Assembly (NCBI GenBank): GCA_018334915.1 | Contig: JAGXLB010000008.1 | Location: 1-39,371, forward strand | Direction: 5' to 3' | DNA from: Candidatus Bipolaricaulota bacterium | GTDB lineage: Bacteria > Bipolaricaulota > Bipolaricaulia > M55B111 | DNA length: 39,371 bases | Part shown: one piece after another, positions 1 to 10,411 of the stretch | Layout: each line of letters starts with the position of its first letter | Numbering within the stretch: position 1 is the first letter of the stretch | The notes under the pieces: model-generated | Told to the model about the DNA's origin: nothing | Database searches by the model: none | What the model saw: the letters and a program-made list of their open reading frames with translations, nothing else | Program-made: the position numbers and the translations under genes

Positions 1-200
1 TTTTCATGGCATTTGGGACCGGTACTTCAAACCTCCCAACCTGTCGCCTCTTTGTGAGCCATAAGGCATAGACGAATTAAGAGCTATAGTCGAGGATAGG
101 CTAAAATACCGGAACGAAGATGGAAGACATTCAACTCACTTCTTTCACCTCTGACCAAAGTTCTTTTCTGTCATCAATAGTCCCTTGAACTATTCAAGCA

Positions 201-267
201 GGGTGGGCTCCAACGCCCGCCCGATAGTCTCGATAAAGACCTATCGCTCGAGCGTGGGAGCTCGAGC
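201..267. repeat. Pair of REP-like hairpins in inverted orientation (copy A minus 201-227, copy B plus 241-267)
   Basis: A read on minus: CTATCGGGCGGGCGTTGGAGCCCACCC; B: CTATCGCTCGAGCGTGGGAGCTCGAGC. Same 27-nt architecture as copies at 6661, 12558, 12607 and 15629. CGATAGTCT/AGACcTATCG pairs between them. Confidence 0.7.
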
Positions 268-498
268 TCCTGGGGAGGTGGGACTTTTCAGTTCGTCGGG
301 ATAAAATTTGCAATGCCCTATACCGATTGATTAAACTAGATGAGATCAAGAATGGGACTCGATCGGAGTAAACCAAAAAAAGAAGAAGTGGGAACAGGTA
401 GAATTTCTGAGATCCACGATGTAAAATAACTCAACTTTTTTACAACTTTTGGGGCAAGTGCTTTTTAACTTTTAGGAAACTAAAGGAGATCGAAAACC

Positions 499-693
499 GT
501 GAGTAATATATTGTCTTCCACCTGGGCGGTCACACTTCTGGTCGTGCTAAACTTAATCCTAAACTGGGGTCTGAATAGAATACCGGAAGAAGAGAGGTCC
601 TCCACAAAGGGAAAATTAATCAAAGGTTCGATGGTCGTCATAACCGGGTTGTTAGTGGTTTCCATCGTTTTTACGGTCATGAACATGCTTTAA
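499..693 (+). CDS. Small two-TM membrane protein, hypothetical
   Basis: GTG start with AAAGGAG upstream; two hydrophobic segments separated by a charged loop. Confidence 0.7.
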   Translation: MSNILSSTWAVTLLVVLNLILNWGLNRIPEEERSSTKGKLIKGSMVVITGLLVVSIVFTVMNML

Positions 694-832
694 GTTGGCT
701 CTGTCTGTCCTCTCACAGGGTAGGCATTTTTCAACAATCAAACCTTTCACCATTATAAAACTGCTTTACGATTTTGGACCTGAAAACTTCAACCCAGCAA
801 AACTTCAGCCTGAGGAGACAATTTATAATAGT

Positions 833-980
833 CGATAGCCAGGGTTTTCGAACCCTGATGTAATCAAAGGTCTAAGTGTTTTGTCCTTTACTTTGGTAAT
901 ACTAACGTGGAATCTACCGAAGAAGATAATTCTACACTTCAACCAACCAGGACAGCGGGCCTAGAAAGGCCCGCCTATCG
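833..980. repeat. 148-bp structured repeat module, copy 1
   Basis: Terminal CGATAG/CTATCG; hairpin CAGGGTT-TTCG-AACCCTG; inner stem CTTTGGTA/TACCGAAG; long-range GGTCTAAGTGT/ACACTTCAACC (9/11); hairpin GCGGGCC-TAGAAA-GGCCCGC. Confidence 0.8.
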
Positions 981-1028
981 CAATAGGGTGAAAGCCACGA
1001 TCAAACCTAATTGCCATTAAACACCATT

Positions 1029-1176
1029 CGATATCCGGGGGTTTCTACCCCCGGTGTAAGCCCGGGTTGAAGTGTTTGGTTGTTTGCTTTGGTAGTAATT
1101 ACGCTAAACATAACAAAGGATATATCTATACACTTCAACCACCCACAACAGCGGTGCTAGAAAGCACCGCCTATCG
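1029..1176. repeat. 148-bp structured repeat module, copy 2
   Basis: Same length and same stem offsets as copy 1: CCGGGGGT-TTCT-ACCCCCGG; GGTTGAAGTGT/ACACTTCAACC (11/11); CTTTGGTA/TAACAAAG (7/8); GCGGTGC-TAGAAA-GCACCGC; ends CGATAt/CTATCG. Confidence 0.8.
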
Positions 1177-1232
1177 AAGAATCGAGGTGGTAAAAGAATT
1201 GAGCAATAATAATATAGGTGAAGTAACCAGCC

Positions 1233-1703
1233 TTAGTTCTCTCTGTATCCGATCTTCTGGCCTTCACACCAGTATTTAGCAATTTCGGCAAAGCGCTTCC
1301 TTTTGAACCTGAACCAGTCCCGGGTTACGTCGTTCTGAAGTACTTTCTCTTTGAACCTCCGAAAGGGATCGCTGCCGTTGATTGCGTCCATAAGTTCATT
1401 TTTTATGCTCTCGTCTCCTTGCTTCTGAATAAAATCGATTATGATTTCCCACTCGTATATGTCGTAGTTGCTCGGAATACGGAGGTATTTGCCTGTAGTC
1501 AAAATTTCCTCGGCAAGCTCGTACTCGTTCTTTTCCTCATCGGAGGAGAAATCATCCAGCTGAAACCCGGATTCTACGTAATGCAGGAATTTCTCGCGCA
1601 CGCCGACGTACTCGCCGGTCTCTCTGTTATAAAATACTGGAATCTCTTCCATCTGGTCGTCCATTTCTTTGACCAGTTCGGGGATTTTTACTTTTTCTGT
1701 CAT
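1233..1703 (-). CDS. UPF0158 family protein
   Basis: 156 aa, intact; UPF0158-like pattern (PVFYNRETGEYVGV..., FRRFKEKV...WFRFKRKRFAEIAKYWCE). Confidence 0.75.
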   Translation of the reverse strand: MTEKVKIPELVKEMDDQMEEIPVFYNRETGEYVGVREKFLHYVESGFQLDDFSSDEEKNEYELAEEILTTGKYLRIPSNYDIYEWEIIIDFIQKQGDESIKNELMDAINGSDPFRRFKEKVLQNDVTRDWFRFKRKRFAEIAKYWCEGQKIGYREN

Positions 1704-1948
1704 TTTTTGGTCCTTTTCTCGGTCAGGGTGATTCGAATGCCGTAATTATCCTAACCTATGATTGTGAATATTCAATGTAGTTGAGTGGAGAGTCAGTGAA
1801 ATTTTTAAGAAAAAAATCCACATAAAACTCTCAAACTTCCTTTAATGGTACAATTCATAGAGCTAAATAGCCTATCATCTGCAAATTTAGCTCAGAGGTA
1901 GCTTATCCTATACAGTAATCTGTTTTCTTATCTTTCCTCTATATTTGT

Positions 1949-2140
1949 TTATTCTTCCGTTGGATAAGTTAGTTCTGGGAGTTCTTTGCCCCTTTCTTCA
2001 AGTATGTTTCGGATAGCTAGAAGACTAGCCGCTGTCGATCTAGCCATATCGTATCTCTCATGAAAATCAAGTAACTTTTCAGTGTCGAGGTCTTCGAATT
2101 GATCCTTTACGTCTTCTGCAAGATCTTCAATGTAACCCAA
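1949..2140 (-). CDS. Small acidic hypothetical protein with ERGKELPE motif
   Basis: ORF extends to 2182; a TTG start at 2140 follows GGAGGTG at good spacing. Shares (L)xERGKELPE with the next upstream gene. Confidence 0.55.
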   Translation of the reverse strand: MGYIEDLAEDVKDQFEDLDTEKLLDFHERYDMARSTAASLLAIRNILEERGKELPELTYPTEE

Positions 2141-2252
2141 AAAGACCACCTCCAAATTGTTATAAGCATTGTGGGACAACAAAATGGACGAACAAGTTAA
2201 AACCTGCTGGTTCCTGGAAAAACCCTTACTTTTTTCAACCGCTCCCTCTGCC

Positions 2253-2726
2253 TCATCCTCTTTTGTTTATCAACTTAACCAGTAACTTGTTTTGCTGGTT
2301 CATCACTTTCTTCAGCATAGAAATCAGCGTTGCAAAGCCCCACCCAATAAACCCTAGATTAATCAGCAAGATGCTTGATATTTCCCGAAACCATCCTGCC
2401 GTAGATTCTCCCGAATAAAGATTCCAAAGTAGCATAATTCCAATAATTACGGAAAGAACTCCAAATACGCCAAGGATTAGAGTAGGGATGCTACCGCCAC
2501 CTTCCGTAAAATCCTCTTCGTTTAGTGCTTTACTCTTTGCGGTGGAGCTTTCTCCTTTGGAGCCTTTTGTTGAAGGTTCTTGTTCTGGTAATTCTTTCCC
2601 TCTTTCTTTTAAGAGTTCGCCAGCCATTTCTATAGCTTCTTTCCGCCACTTGTCCCTATCGTTTTCCCTGTATATTTTCTGTAATTCCTCGTTACTTTTT
2701 TGTCTTAAATTTTCTTTGATGCTCAT
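2253..2726 (-). CDS. Hypothetical membrane protein with N-terminal ERGKELPE-type helical motif and two C-terminal TM segments
   Basis: 157 aa, ATG preceded by AAAGGGG; hydrophobic stretches GSIPTLILGVFGVLSVIIGIMLLW and ISSILLINLGFIGWGFATLI. Confidence 0.7.
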   Translation of the reverse strand: MSIKENLRQKSNEELQKIYRENDRDKWRKEAIEMAGELLKERGKELPEQEPSTKGSKGESSTAKSKALNEEDFTEGGGSIPTLILGVFGVLSVIIGIMLLWNLYSGESTAGWFREISSILLINLGFIGWGFATLISMLKKVMNQQNKLLVKLINKRG

Positions 2727-3176
2727 ATTATCGCCCCTTTATAACTGCATTATCCGAAAACAGGCTTGAAAAACCAAATTATGGGGGTAAACATTCCACG
2801 TTAAACTTCAAGGTATCAATCTATTGAATGGTGGAAAGGGCTTTAATATGAATACCCATCAATTTGAGAGGAGTCTAGAGGCTTTGAGCAGGCTAGTTCC
2901 TACCTCACTAAGGGCCTATTCTCGGAAGTTTTTCACGTGCATGTTATAAATCCTGAAAGGCTTTTAAGGCACCCGTCCTAAAAATCCCATGAATCTTTTG
3001 GCTTTCGGTACCCACCCTGTAGAAGTTGGTGAGCAAGGTTTGATTAATGATAAAGGTACCATCCACCTGAAAGTCTACTAGATCTGAATATAAAAAAGGC
3101 CTCTGACATAAATAGTTGGGTGTAGATACGGGTTAAGTTGTTAAATCACACGGACGTCGATCCTAGTTCTTCTAGA

Positions 3177-3779
3177 CTAATTTCTAACTTGTTTAAGTCT
3201 AGGTTTCCCCTGGGCAAACAGCTTGTTTTTACCTTCCTCTTTCTTCTTTTCGATAGCCCCAACCCGCTCTGCATAATCTATTTTCGGGGCCCATTTTCTC
3301 CCGTCAACGTCGAACTCGTCCCATAACTCGCTTTGCGGGAACCCAGGATTTTCTTCCAGAAACTCAAGTATTTCATCCATCATCTCAGCAACCTCTAACG
3401 CATTCCCTACATCCTCTACCCAATCTTCATCTAACTTAGGGTCGGAGCTAATTATCTTTTTAATTCCGAGCAATTCCGTTCTTCCTTTTTTCACTGCAGG
3501 AAGATATTTGAAAGCTTCTACCAGAGGCCAAATTACCTGGATATCCTCTCTTCCATCTACTCTTTCAAAGTAAGGTAGAGCTTCAAGTGCAAACTTCAAA
3601 GCCTTCAAATAATCGTCATCTTCCTTTGCCTCATTGCACTTTTCTTTCAGCTCAAAATACTTTTCTTCGCCTTGCCTCTTTTCAAAACCACTTCTTGTTA
3701 CTTTTACACGCTGACTTCCTTTCTTTTCTGACCAGCCAAATAACCAATCAGAGATTTTTTCAAATAATGTTTTTGACAT
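3177..3779 (-). CDS. Hypothetical protein, possible C-terminal winged-helix-like region
   Basis: ATG at 3779 with AAAGGGG upstream (ORF track starts at 3803). C-terminus ILEFLEENPGFPQSELWDEFDVDGRKWAPKIDYAERVGAIEKKKEEGKNKLF resembles a small wHTH. Confidence 0.6.
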   Translation of the reverse strand: MSKTLFEKISDWLFGWSEKKGSQRVKVTRSGFEKRQGEEKYFELKEKCNEAKEDDDYLKALKFALEALPYFERVDGREDIQVIWPLVEAFKYLPAVKKGRTELLGIKKIISSDPKLDEDWVEDVGNALEVAEMMDEILEFLEENPGFPQSELWDEFDVDGRKWAPKIDYAERVGAIEKKKEEGKNKLFAQGKPRLKQVRN

Positions 3780-3900
3780 TTTCCCATCCCCTTTATAAGC
3801 CACTGTTATTATGCAGAAATCTGATATGATAACAAAATTGGTATTTATATGAGGGTAAAGTTTCAGTTCGGACTCCAGTGTATCTAATTAGGAAATAATC

Positions 3901-5064
3901 TTAAAGAATCCATTTATAATACTGCTCAACTACGTGAGCTGCGGGTTTCTTGGAGTAATCGGTGCGAAATACGCCAAAGTGTAGCTCGTAATCTTTAAAG
4001 TTATCATTGGCATCCTTGTCGTAAACGTAGCCCATTCCTTCTTGTTTTGTCAATTCCTGAGGGTTATCGAATAACCTCCAGAAATAAAATCCAGACAGGT
4101 TTTCTCCTTCCGAGAAGATGTTTTTATAATACTGCTCTTCTGACTCTTCGTTTCCACTATAGTTCGGATTAGTTTTGCTTTCCTCAAGCGTAGCACGGCC
4201 AAATTCGCTCAGGACAAGTGGTTTAGTGGAGTAATCCCTTGCCTGCTCTATTTCCCCCTCCAATTTTCTTGGCCAATCATAATGGTGAAACGAACAATAA
4301 TCCGTTCTTAAGCCATATTTTAAGTTTTCGGACGACTTCCAACCAACTGTAGTAGGATGTATCTCGTCGATTTCTCCCACATAGTCAATCATCTCTTCGA
4401 GAAAATCTAGGAGTTTTCTATCGGAACCTTCGGGAAAGAACGAATATACATCTGGTTCATTTTTTACGTCCCAAGCAATTATGCGTTCATCATCTTTAAA
4501 TTCTGGAAACCACTGTTCGAGGTAGCTTTTTCCCACATCCCAAAAATCAGGTTCATAAAGCTCCCAATAAGCGTGGTCAAAGAGAATGGGCATTACCTTA
4601 ATACCATGGCTGTCTGCGATATCCAAAAACTTGTCGAAATTCTCGAAATATCCCTCATCAATATCCGCTACCCGTGGAGAGCCCGTATATTGTCCAGAGT
4701 CGTCGAAGATTCTATCTCTGCCTATTGAGTATACGTAATTTATGCCCGTCCTGATGGTGTTGATGCCTAGGTTTTCGGCTAACTTTAGCTCTTTATCTAC
4801 CTTCTCTGGATCGAATCTTTTTATCACCCTCCACGGATTGTCTCTGGATAGGTAGTTTGCACCTTTCATGACGTACTCCTCCCCACCTCTATAGAAATTT
4901 CCGTCCCTGATTTCGAGGAATTCTTTGTCAGAAGAAGTGGTAGATTGGCCGAGATAGTCTATTATCGTGGGTGCAACCAGAGCGGAAGAGCCGGCTATTG
5001 TCGCTTTAAGGAAGTCTCTTCTGGTGAACTTGCCGCAAGTTTCGTCCGAATCTTGGTCTTTCAA
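3901..5064 (-). CDS. Tat-exported GH5-like (cellulase/mannanase superfamily) glycoside hydrolase
   Basis: TTRRDFLKATIAGSSALVAP twin-arginine signal; MKGANYLSR...NTIRTGINY; AWDVKNEPD (acid/base Glu) and PLVLSEFGRA (nucleophile Glu). Confidence 0.85.
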   Translation of the reverse strand: MKDQDSDETCGKFTRRDFLKATIAGSSALVAPTIIDYLGQSTTSSDKEFLEIRDGNFYRGGEEYVMKGANYLSRDNPWRVIKRFDPEKVDKELKLAENLGINTIRTGINYVYSIGRDRIFDDSGQYTGSPRVADIDEGYFENFDKFLDIADSHGIKVMPILFDHAYWELYEPDFWDVGKSYLEQWFPEFKDDERIIAWDVKNEPDVYSFFPEGSDRKLLDFLEEMIDYVGEIDEIHPTTVGWKSSENLKYGLRTDYCSFHHYDWPRKLEGEIEQARDYSTKPLVLSEFGRATLEESKTNPNYSGNEESEEQYYKNIFSEGENLSGFYFWRLFDNPQELTKQEGMGYVYDKDANDNFKDYELHFGVFRTDYSKKPAAHVVEQYYKWIL

Positions 5065-5095
5065 GGTATTGCCTCCTTCTAATTCTTCACCTTGA

Positions 5096-6127
5096 CTATT
5101 CTTTCTCTATCGGCTTCTTATATACTTTAATCTCGTCCCACCTGCTTTTACCCGTATAATGTCTTTCTGGAACGCAACCAGTATACATATTATGTGTTTC
5201 AAGTAGAACCTTGAATACGTCCGAATAATTGTGTTTCTGGGTGAGGACTTCTTCGTTTATATGGGCTACTTTATCATCAATCTGGAGTTCCAATATCTTC
5301 CTGCTAGTCGGGTTAGATTCGTATCTTCCGACAAATTCGAATTTATGCCAACTTCCGCTTTCGTCAAGCTTGAATAGTTTCTTATAAGGAAAATCATCAT
5401 TGCTTTCCGTAGGACACATTACCCACTCATATGCTGGTTCATAGCCCTTATGGATATACCATAAGAAACTGTTGTAGCTTTCCATGTTGGAGCTATTTAT
5501 GTACTGCAACTCCATATCCAGTAATTCGACTTTCGTATCGGGAACTTTTTTGAAGTAGCCTTCTACTTTGTAGAGGTGGTCGTCCTCAAATGGTACATCT
5601 CTTACCGTTATTGCATTGACGAATGTTCCGCCTTCATTATTTGGGTTGGCCACTATTTCTAATACGTAATCTCCATCTGGGGTAGTCTTATCTTTAACTG
5701 CGTGAGCTAGAACGTCTTCTCTGGTGGGCGGGTACTTTTCACAGCCTACCCCGCCGTCGACCCAAGCTTTACTAAATCCGTCCCGATCGCCCTCTTCGAA
5801 ATCGGATTCCCAGATAAGTGACCAGCCTTCTTCGTTGGCACTTTGGCCTGTAGCCCGCCCTTCTTTGGTGTAACTGTGTTTCTCTAAGTACTCCTTGCTA
5901 ACCCAAGATATGGGTACAGTCACTTTAGATTTGGTGAGCTGTTCGGTGGATAGTTTTTCCATTTTTACGACTTGGTTTATGGGTACGGTGATTTCCTTTT
6001 CTTCTGCAACAACAGGTGCGCTGGAAAAAGTAAAGCCTACAATGATACCTACAGTTAGTAAGGCCATAACCGCTTTTCTGCTCCAATTGATAGGCCGATA
6101 ATTAGATTGCTTTTGTGGGTAGTTCAC
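5096..6127 (-). CDS. Secreted protein, possible carbohydrate-binding/jelly-roll domain
   Basis: Hydrophobic signal AVMALLTVGIIVGFTFSSAPVVAEE; SLIWESDFEEGDRDGF and later segments look beta-sandwich-like; upstream of and codirectional with the GH5 gene; GTG start with GGGGAGG RBS. Confidence 0.6.
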   Translation of the reverse strand: MNYPQKQSNYRPINWSRKAVMALLTVGIIVGFTFSSAPVVAEEKEITVPINQVVKMEKLSTEQLTKSKVTVPISWVSKEYLEKHSYTKEGRATGQSANEEGWSLIWESDFEEGDRDGFSKAWVDGGVGCEKYPPTREDVLAHAVKDKTTPDGDYVLEIVANPNNEGGTFVNAITVRDVPFEDDHLYKVEGYFKKVPDTKVELLDMELQYINSSNMESYNSFLWYIHKGYEPAYEWVMCPTESNDDFPYKKLFKLDESGSWHKFEFVGRYESNPTSRKILELQIDDKVAHINEEVLTQKHNYSDVFKVLLETHNMYTGCVPERHYTGKSRWDEIKVYKKPIEKE

Positions 6128-6660
6128 AGTTGCCTCCCCATTAGAAAATCACCATATCTCTTTCACTTCTCATTAAATCATCTTTGTGGAGAACATGCAA
6201 ACTACTGCTTGGAGGGCTAGCTGAGGGCTATTTAAGCGGGTTTATTGAGGTTATGCCTACCATGGCTAGGGTCTTTTTGTGGAATATTTTCACGTGTACG
6301 TGAAAAGCTACTGTTACCATGTGAGAGAAGAAAAGGGCATCCTCGAAAAATCTTTATAGCACATTTAAACTCTACGTTCAGTTCTTATTTACTAACCCCA
6401 AGTCAATTCCTATTATGTATTCAGCCACTAGAGATACTTTTTCTCTGGAGATTTGTTTAAATGAACAATGAAGGAGATATCAAGGATATTAGGAATGGAT
6501 TGAGAGTTGCGTGGAAAAGTGTAGTAAATACTCTAAATGCCGCCCCGTATCTGTCTTTGCCCTATTATAGTGGTAAGTCATCGGGGAGACGTGCAACTTG
6601 ATACTACGTCTGCTTTATCGATATCCGAAAAAATATAAGTGAGATTGATGTTAGGAGACC

Positions 6661-6687
6661 CTTTCGGGCGAGCGCGGGGACCCGCCC
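6661..6687 (+). repeat. REP-like hairpin copy C
   Basis: CTTTCGGGCGAGCGCGGGGACCCGCCC; stem GGGCGAG/CCCGCCC (6/7), loop CGCGGGGA. Confidence 0.6.
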
Positions 6688-6919
6688 TTCTGGGGTGGAG
6701 GAGCCGGAGACGATAAAAGGGTAGATTTCGGTTCTGAAGCTCATGACCTCAACCGTTATGTTGCCGACCCCGTGAAATAAGAGGATCTTTTGCCGAAGCG
6801 TCCGGAATCTCGTCGCCCGGGCACGGGATTGTTTACCTGATGAATAGATTTTCTTGATTAATATTAATTTTTAACTTAAAATTAATTCGTATTAAAAATT
6901 TACCGTAAGAGGTGGAAAT

Positions 6920-7198
6920 ATGGACGTAAACGAGAAATTAAAATGTGTTAGCATGATGGATTACGTTGGAAACTGGGGCGAATGGAGAGATAATTTGAGC
7001 CAGGCGGTAAGTGCGGGAAAAAAAGTGGGAATGTCCCAGGAACAGATGGAAAATTTGGCGACACAGATCGGTGACTTCCTTGCCGAAAACGTCTGTCCGG
7101 AGACTCCGGAAGAAGAATTACTACAAGAAATGTGGAACGCGGCGGAGCCTGAGGAAAGAGAGACGATTGCCAGGTTACTCGTAAAGATGTCCGAATAA
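6920..7198 (+). CDS. DUF3243 family protein (YmfJ-like)
   Basis: W..WR..L..A...GK..GMS.......A..IG.FLA..V....EE.LL.E.W..A...E...IA.LLVK pattern of DUF3243; AGAGGTGG RBS. Confidence 0.85.
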   Translation: MDVNEKLKCVSMMDYVGNWGEWRDNLSQAVSAGKKVGMSQEQMENLATQIGDFLAENVCPETPEEELLQEMWNAAEPEERETIARLLVKMSE

Positions 7199-7239
7199 TT
7201 CTCTGGTTTTAATTTCAGCATGTCATTTCTGGAATATAT

Positions 7240-7289
7240 AGCGCGGTTAAGGTAAAAAGCGAAAACTCTAAGCCTACCGCGCTTTTTTA
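7240..7289 (+). terminator. Rho-independent terminator after the DUF3243 gene
   Basis: AGCGCGGT (7240-7247) / ACCGCGCT (7276-7283) followed by a T run. Confidence 0.7.
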
Positions 7290-7308
7290 ATGATTGAGGG
7301 GGGAAACC

Positions 7309-7941
7309 ATGAAAACTGCGATGGTCTGGGGATCTTCGGGTGGAATTGGCTCGGCTACGGTCGAGAAACTGGTGGAGGAAAACTGGGACGTCCTTGCCGT
7401 ATCCCGAACTTCGGGTAATTTTGCTAGTTCTGTCACTGAGGCAGAGATAACTGATATCAGAGATCCTGATGAAGTCGCCACTGTCGTTGATAAGTATCAG
7501 GACAAGCTGAATAAGGTCGATCTCTGGGTGTACGCGATTGGCGATATTACCTCCAACCGGATTGCCGATATGGATCCCGAGGACTGGAATCGAATTACCG
7601 AGACCAATTTAAAAGGATCCTTTCTAGCTTCCAGATATAGCCTCCCTTTACTGAAAGACGAGACTCACATGGTATTTATTGGCGCAGTAAGCGAGCGAAC
7701 GCAACTGCCCGGTCTTGCAGCTTACGTATCGGCAAAGGCAGGGCTTGAGTCATTTGTCGAGGTGCTTCGCAAGGAGGAACGCGACCGGACACTTTCTATA
7801 GTCCGACCCAAAGCGGTCGATACCCCATTCTGGGACAAAGTTACATTTGACTTACCTCATGGGGCTCAGGAACCGGAAGAGATAGCCAGCCGTATTTTAG
7901 AGGCTTACGAGCAAAAAGAAGATGGCAAGATAGATTTCTAA
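7309..7941 (+). CDS. SDR family NAD(P)-dependent oxidoreductase
   Basis: ATG at 7309 with GAGGGGGG; WGSSGGIGSATVEKL Rossmann motif; YVSAKAGLESF catalytic YxxxK. Confidence 0.9.
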   Translation: MKTAMVWGSSGGIGSATVEKLVEENWDVLAVSRTSGNFASSVTEAEITDIRDPDEVATVVDKYQDKLNKVDLWVYAIGDITSNRIADMDPEDWNRITETNLKGSFLASRYSLPLLKDETHMVFIGAVSERTQLPGLAAYVSAKAGLESFVEVLRKEERDRTLSIVRPKAVDTPFWDKVTFDLPHGAQEPEEIASRILEAYEQKEDGKIDF

Positions 7942-7995
7942 TCCCCCGGAGGCTCACACTGCCCATCTCTTTGACCTCCTCTGGCAGATTTTTTG

Positions 7996-10134
<2,139 letters not shown>

Positions 10135-10158
10135 TTAAGTCAACTAAAACCCTTTTCA

Positions 10159-10240
10159 GACCTCTATAGCTTCTGGTGTTGACTAAGTCTTCGGGCTCCA
10201 GTCAGTCCTTTCAGGGCTGTCTGAACAGAAGCTAAAGGTC
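10159..10240 (+). other. Candidate structured RNA element (three-way junction) between divergent ligA and tex
   Basis: P1 GACCT..TAGCTTCTG/CAGAAGCTA.AGGTC; P2 AGTC-TTCG-GGCT; P3 CAGTCAGTCCT-TTC-AGGGCTGTCTG. Confidence 0.5.
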
Positions 10241-10411
10241 CTTAGTAACCGATTTTATTACTAACTGGATTATATCTCAAAGGCGTCCTGAGGTGAAGGT
10301 TATACTGCTATATTTCATTAGCTAGATAATACCTAAATCGTTCGAAACAACATCTTAATTTGGCTATAATATTTGGGATATTTATCACTAAAAACGCATG
10401 GGGAGATTACA

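Noticed and set aside
194-376. 60-aa minus ORF
   Set aside because: Overlaps the inverted hairpin pair; no RBS or protein-like composition.
480-686. 68-aa minus ORF
   Set aside because: Antisense to the better supported small membrane protein at 499-693, which has an RBS and hydrophobic segments.
833-1176. CRISPR-like repetition
   Set aside because: Only two long diverged units, no short identical repeats with regular spacers and no cas genes.
1067-1279. 70-aa plus ORF
   Set aside because: Lies across 148-bp module copy 2; explained by the structured repeat and lacks an RBS.
1885-1910. tRNA-like TTTAGCTCAGAGGTAG string
   Set aside because: Looks like a tRNA D-arm, but no acceptor, anticodon or T-arm follows; it instead pairs with GAGCTAAAT at 1860-1868 as a simple inverted repeat.
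3901-6127. Possible defence or phage system near the left-hand hypothetical genes
   Set aside because: Proteins read as secreted glycoside hydrolase and binding partner; no nuclease, integrase, restriction or toxin-antitoxin signatures found.
6461-6601. Possible 46-aa ORF MNNEGDIKDIRNGLRVAWKSVVNTLNAAPYLSLPYYSGKSSGRRAT
   Set aside because: Weak, distantly spaced GGAG and no recognisable family; too little support to call.
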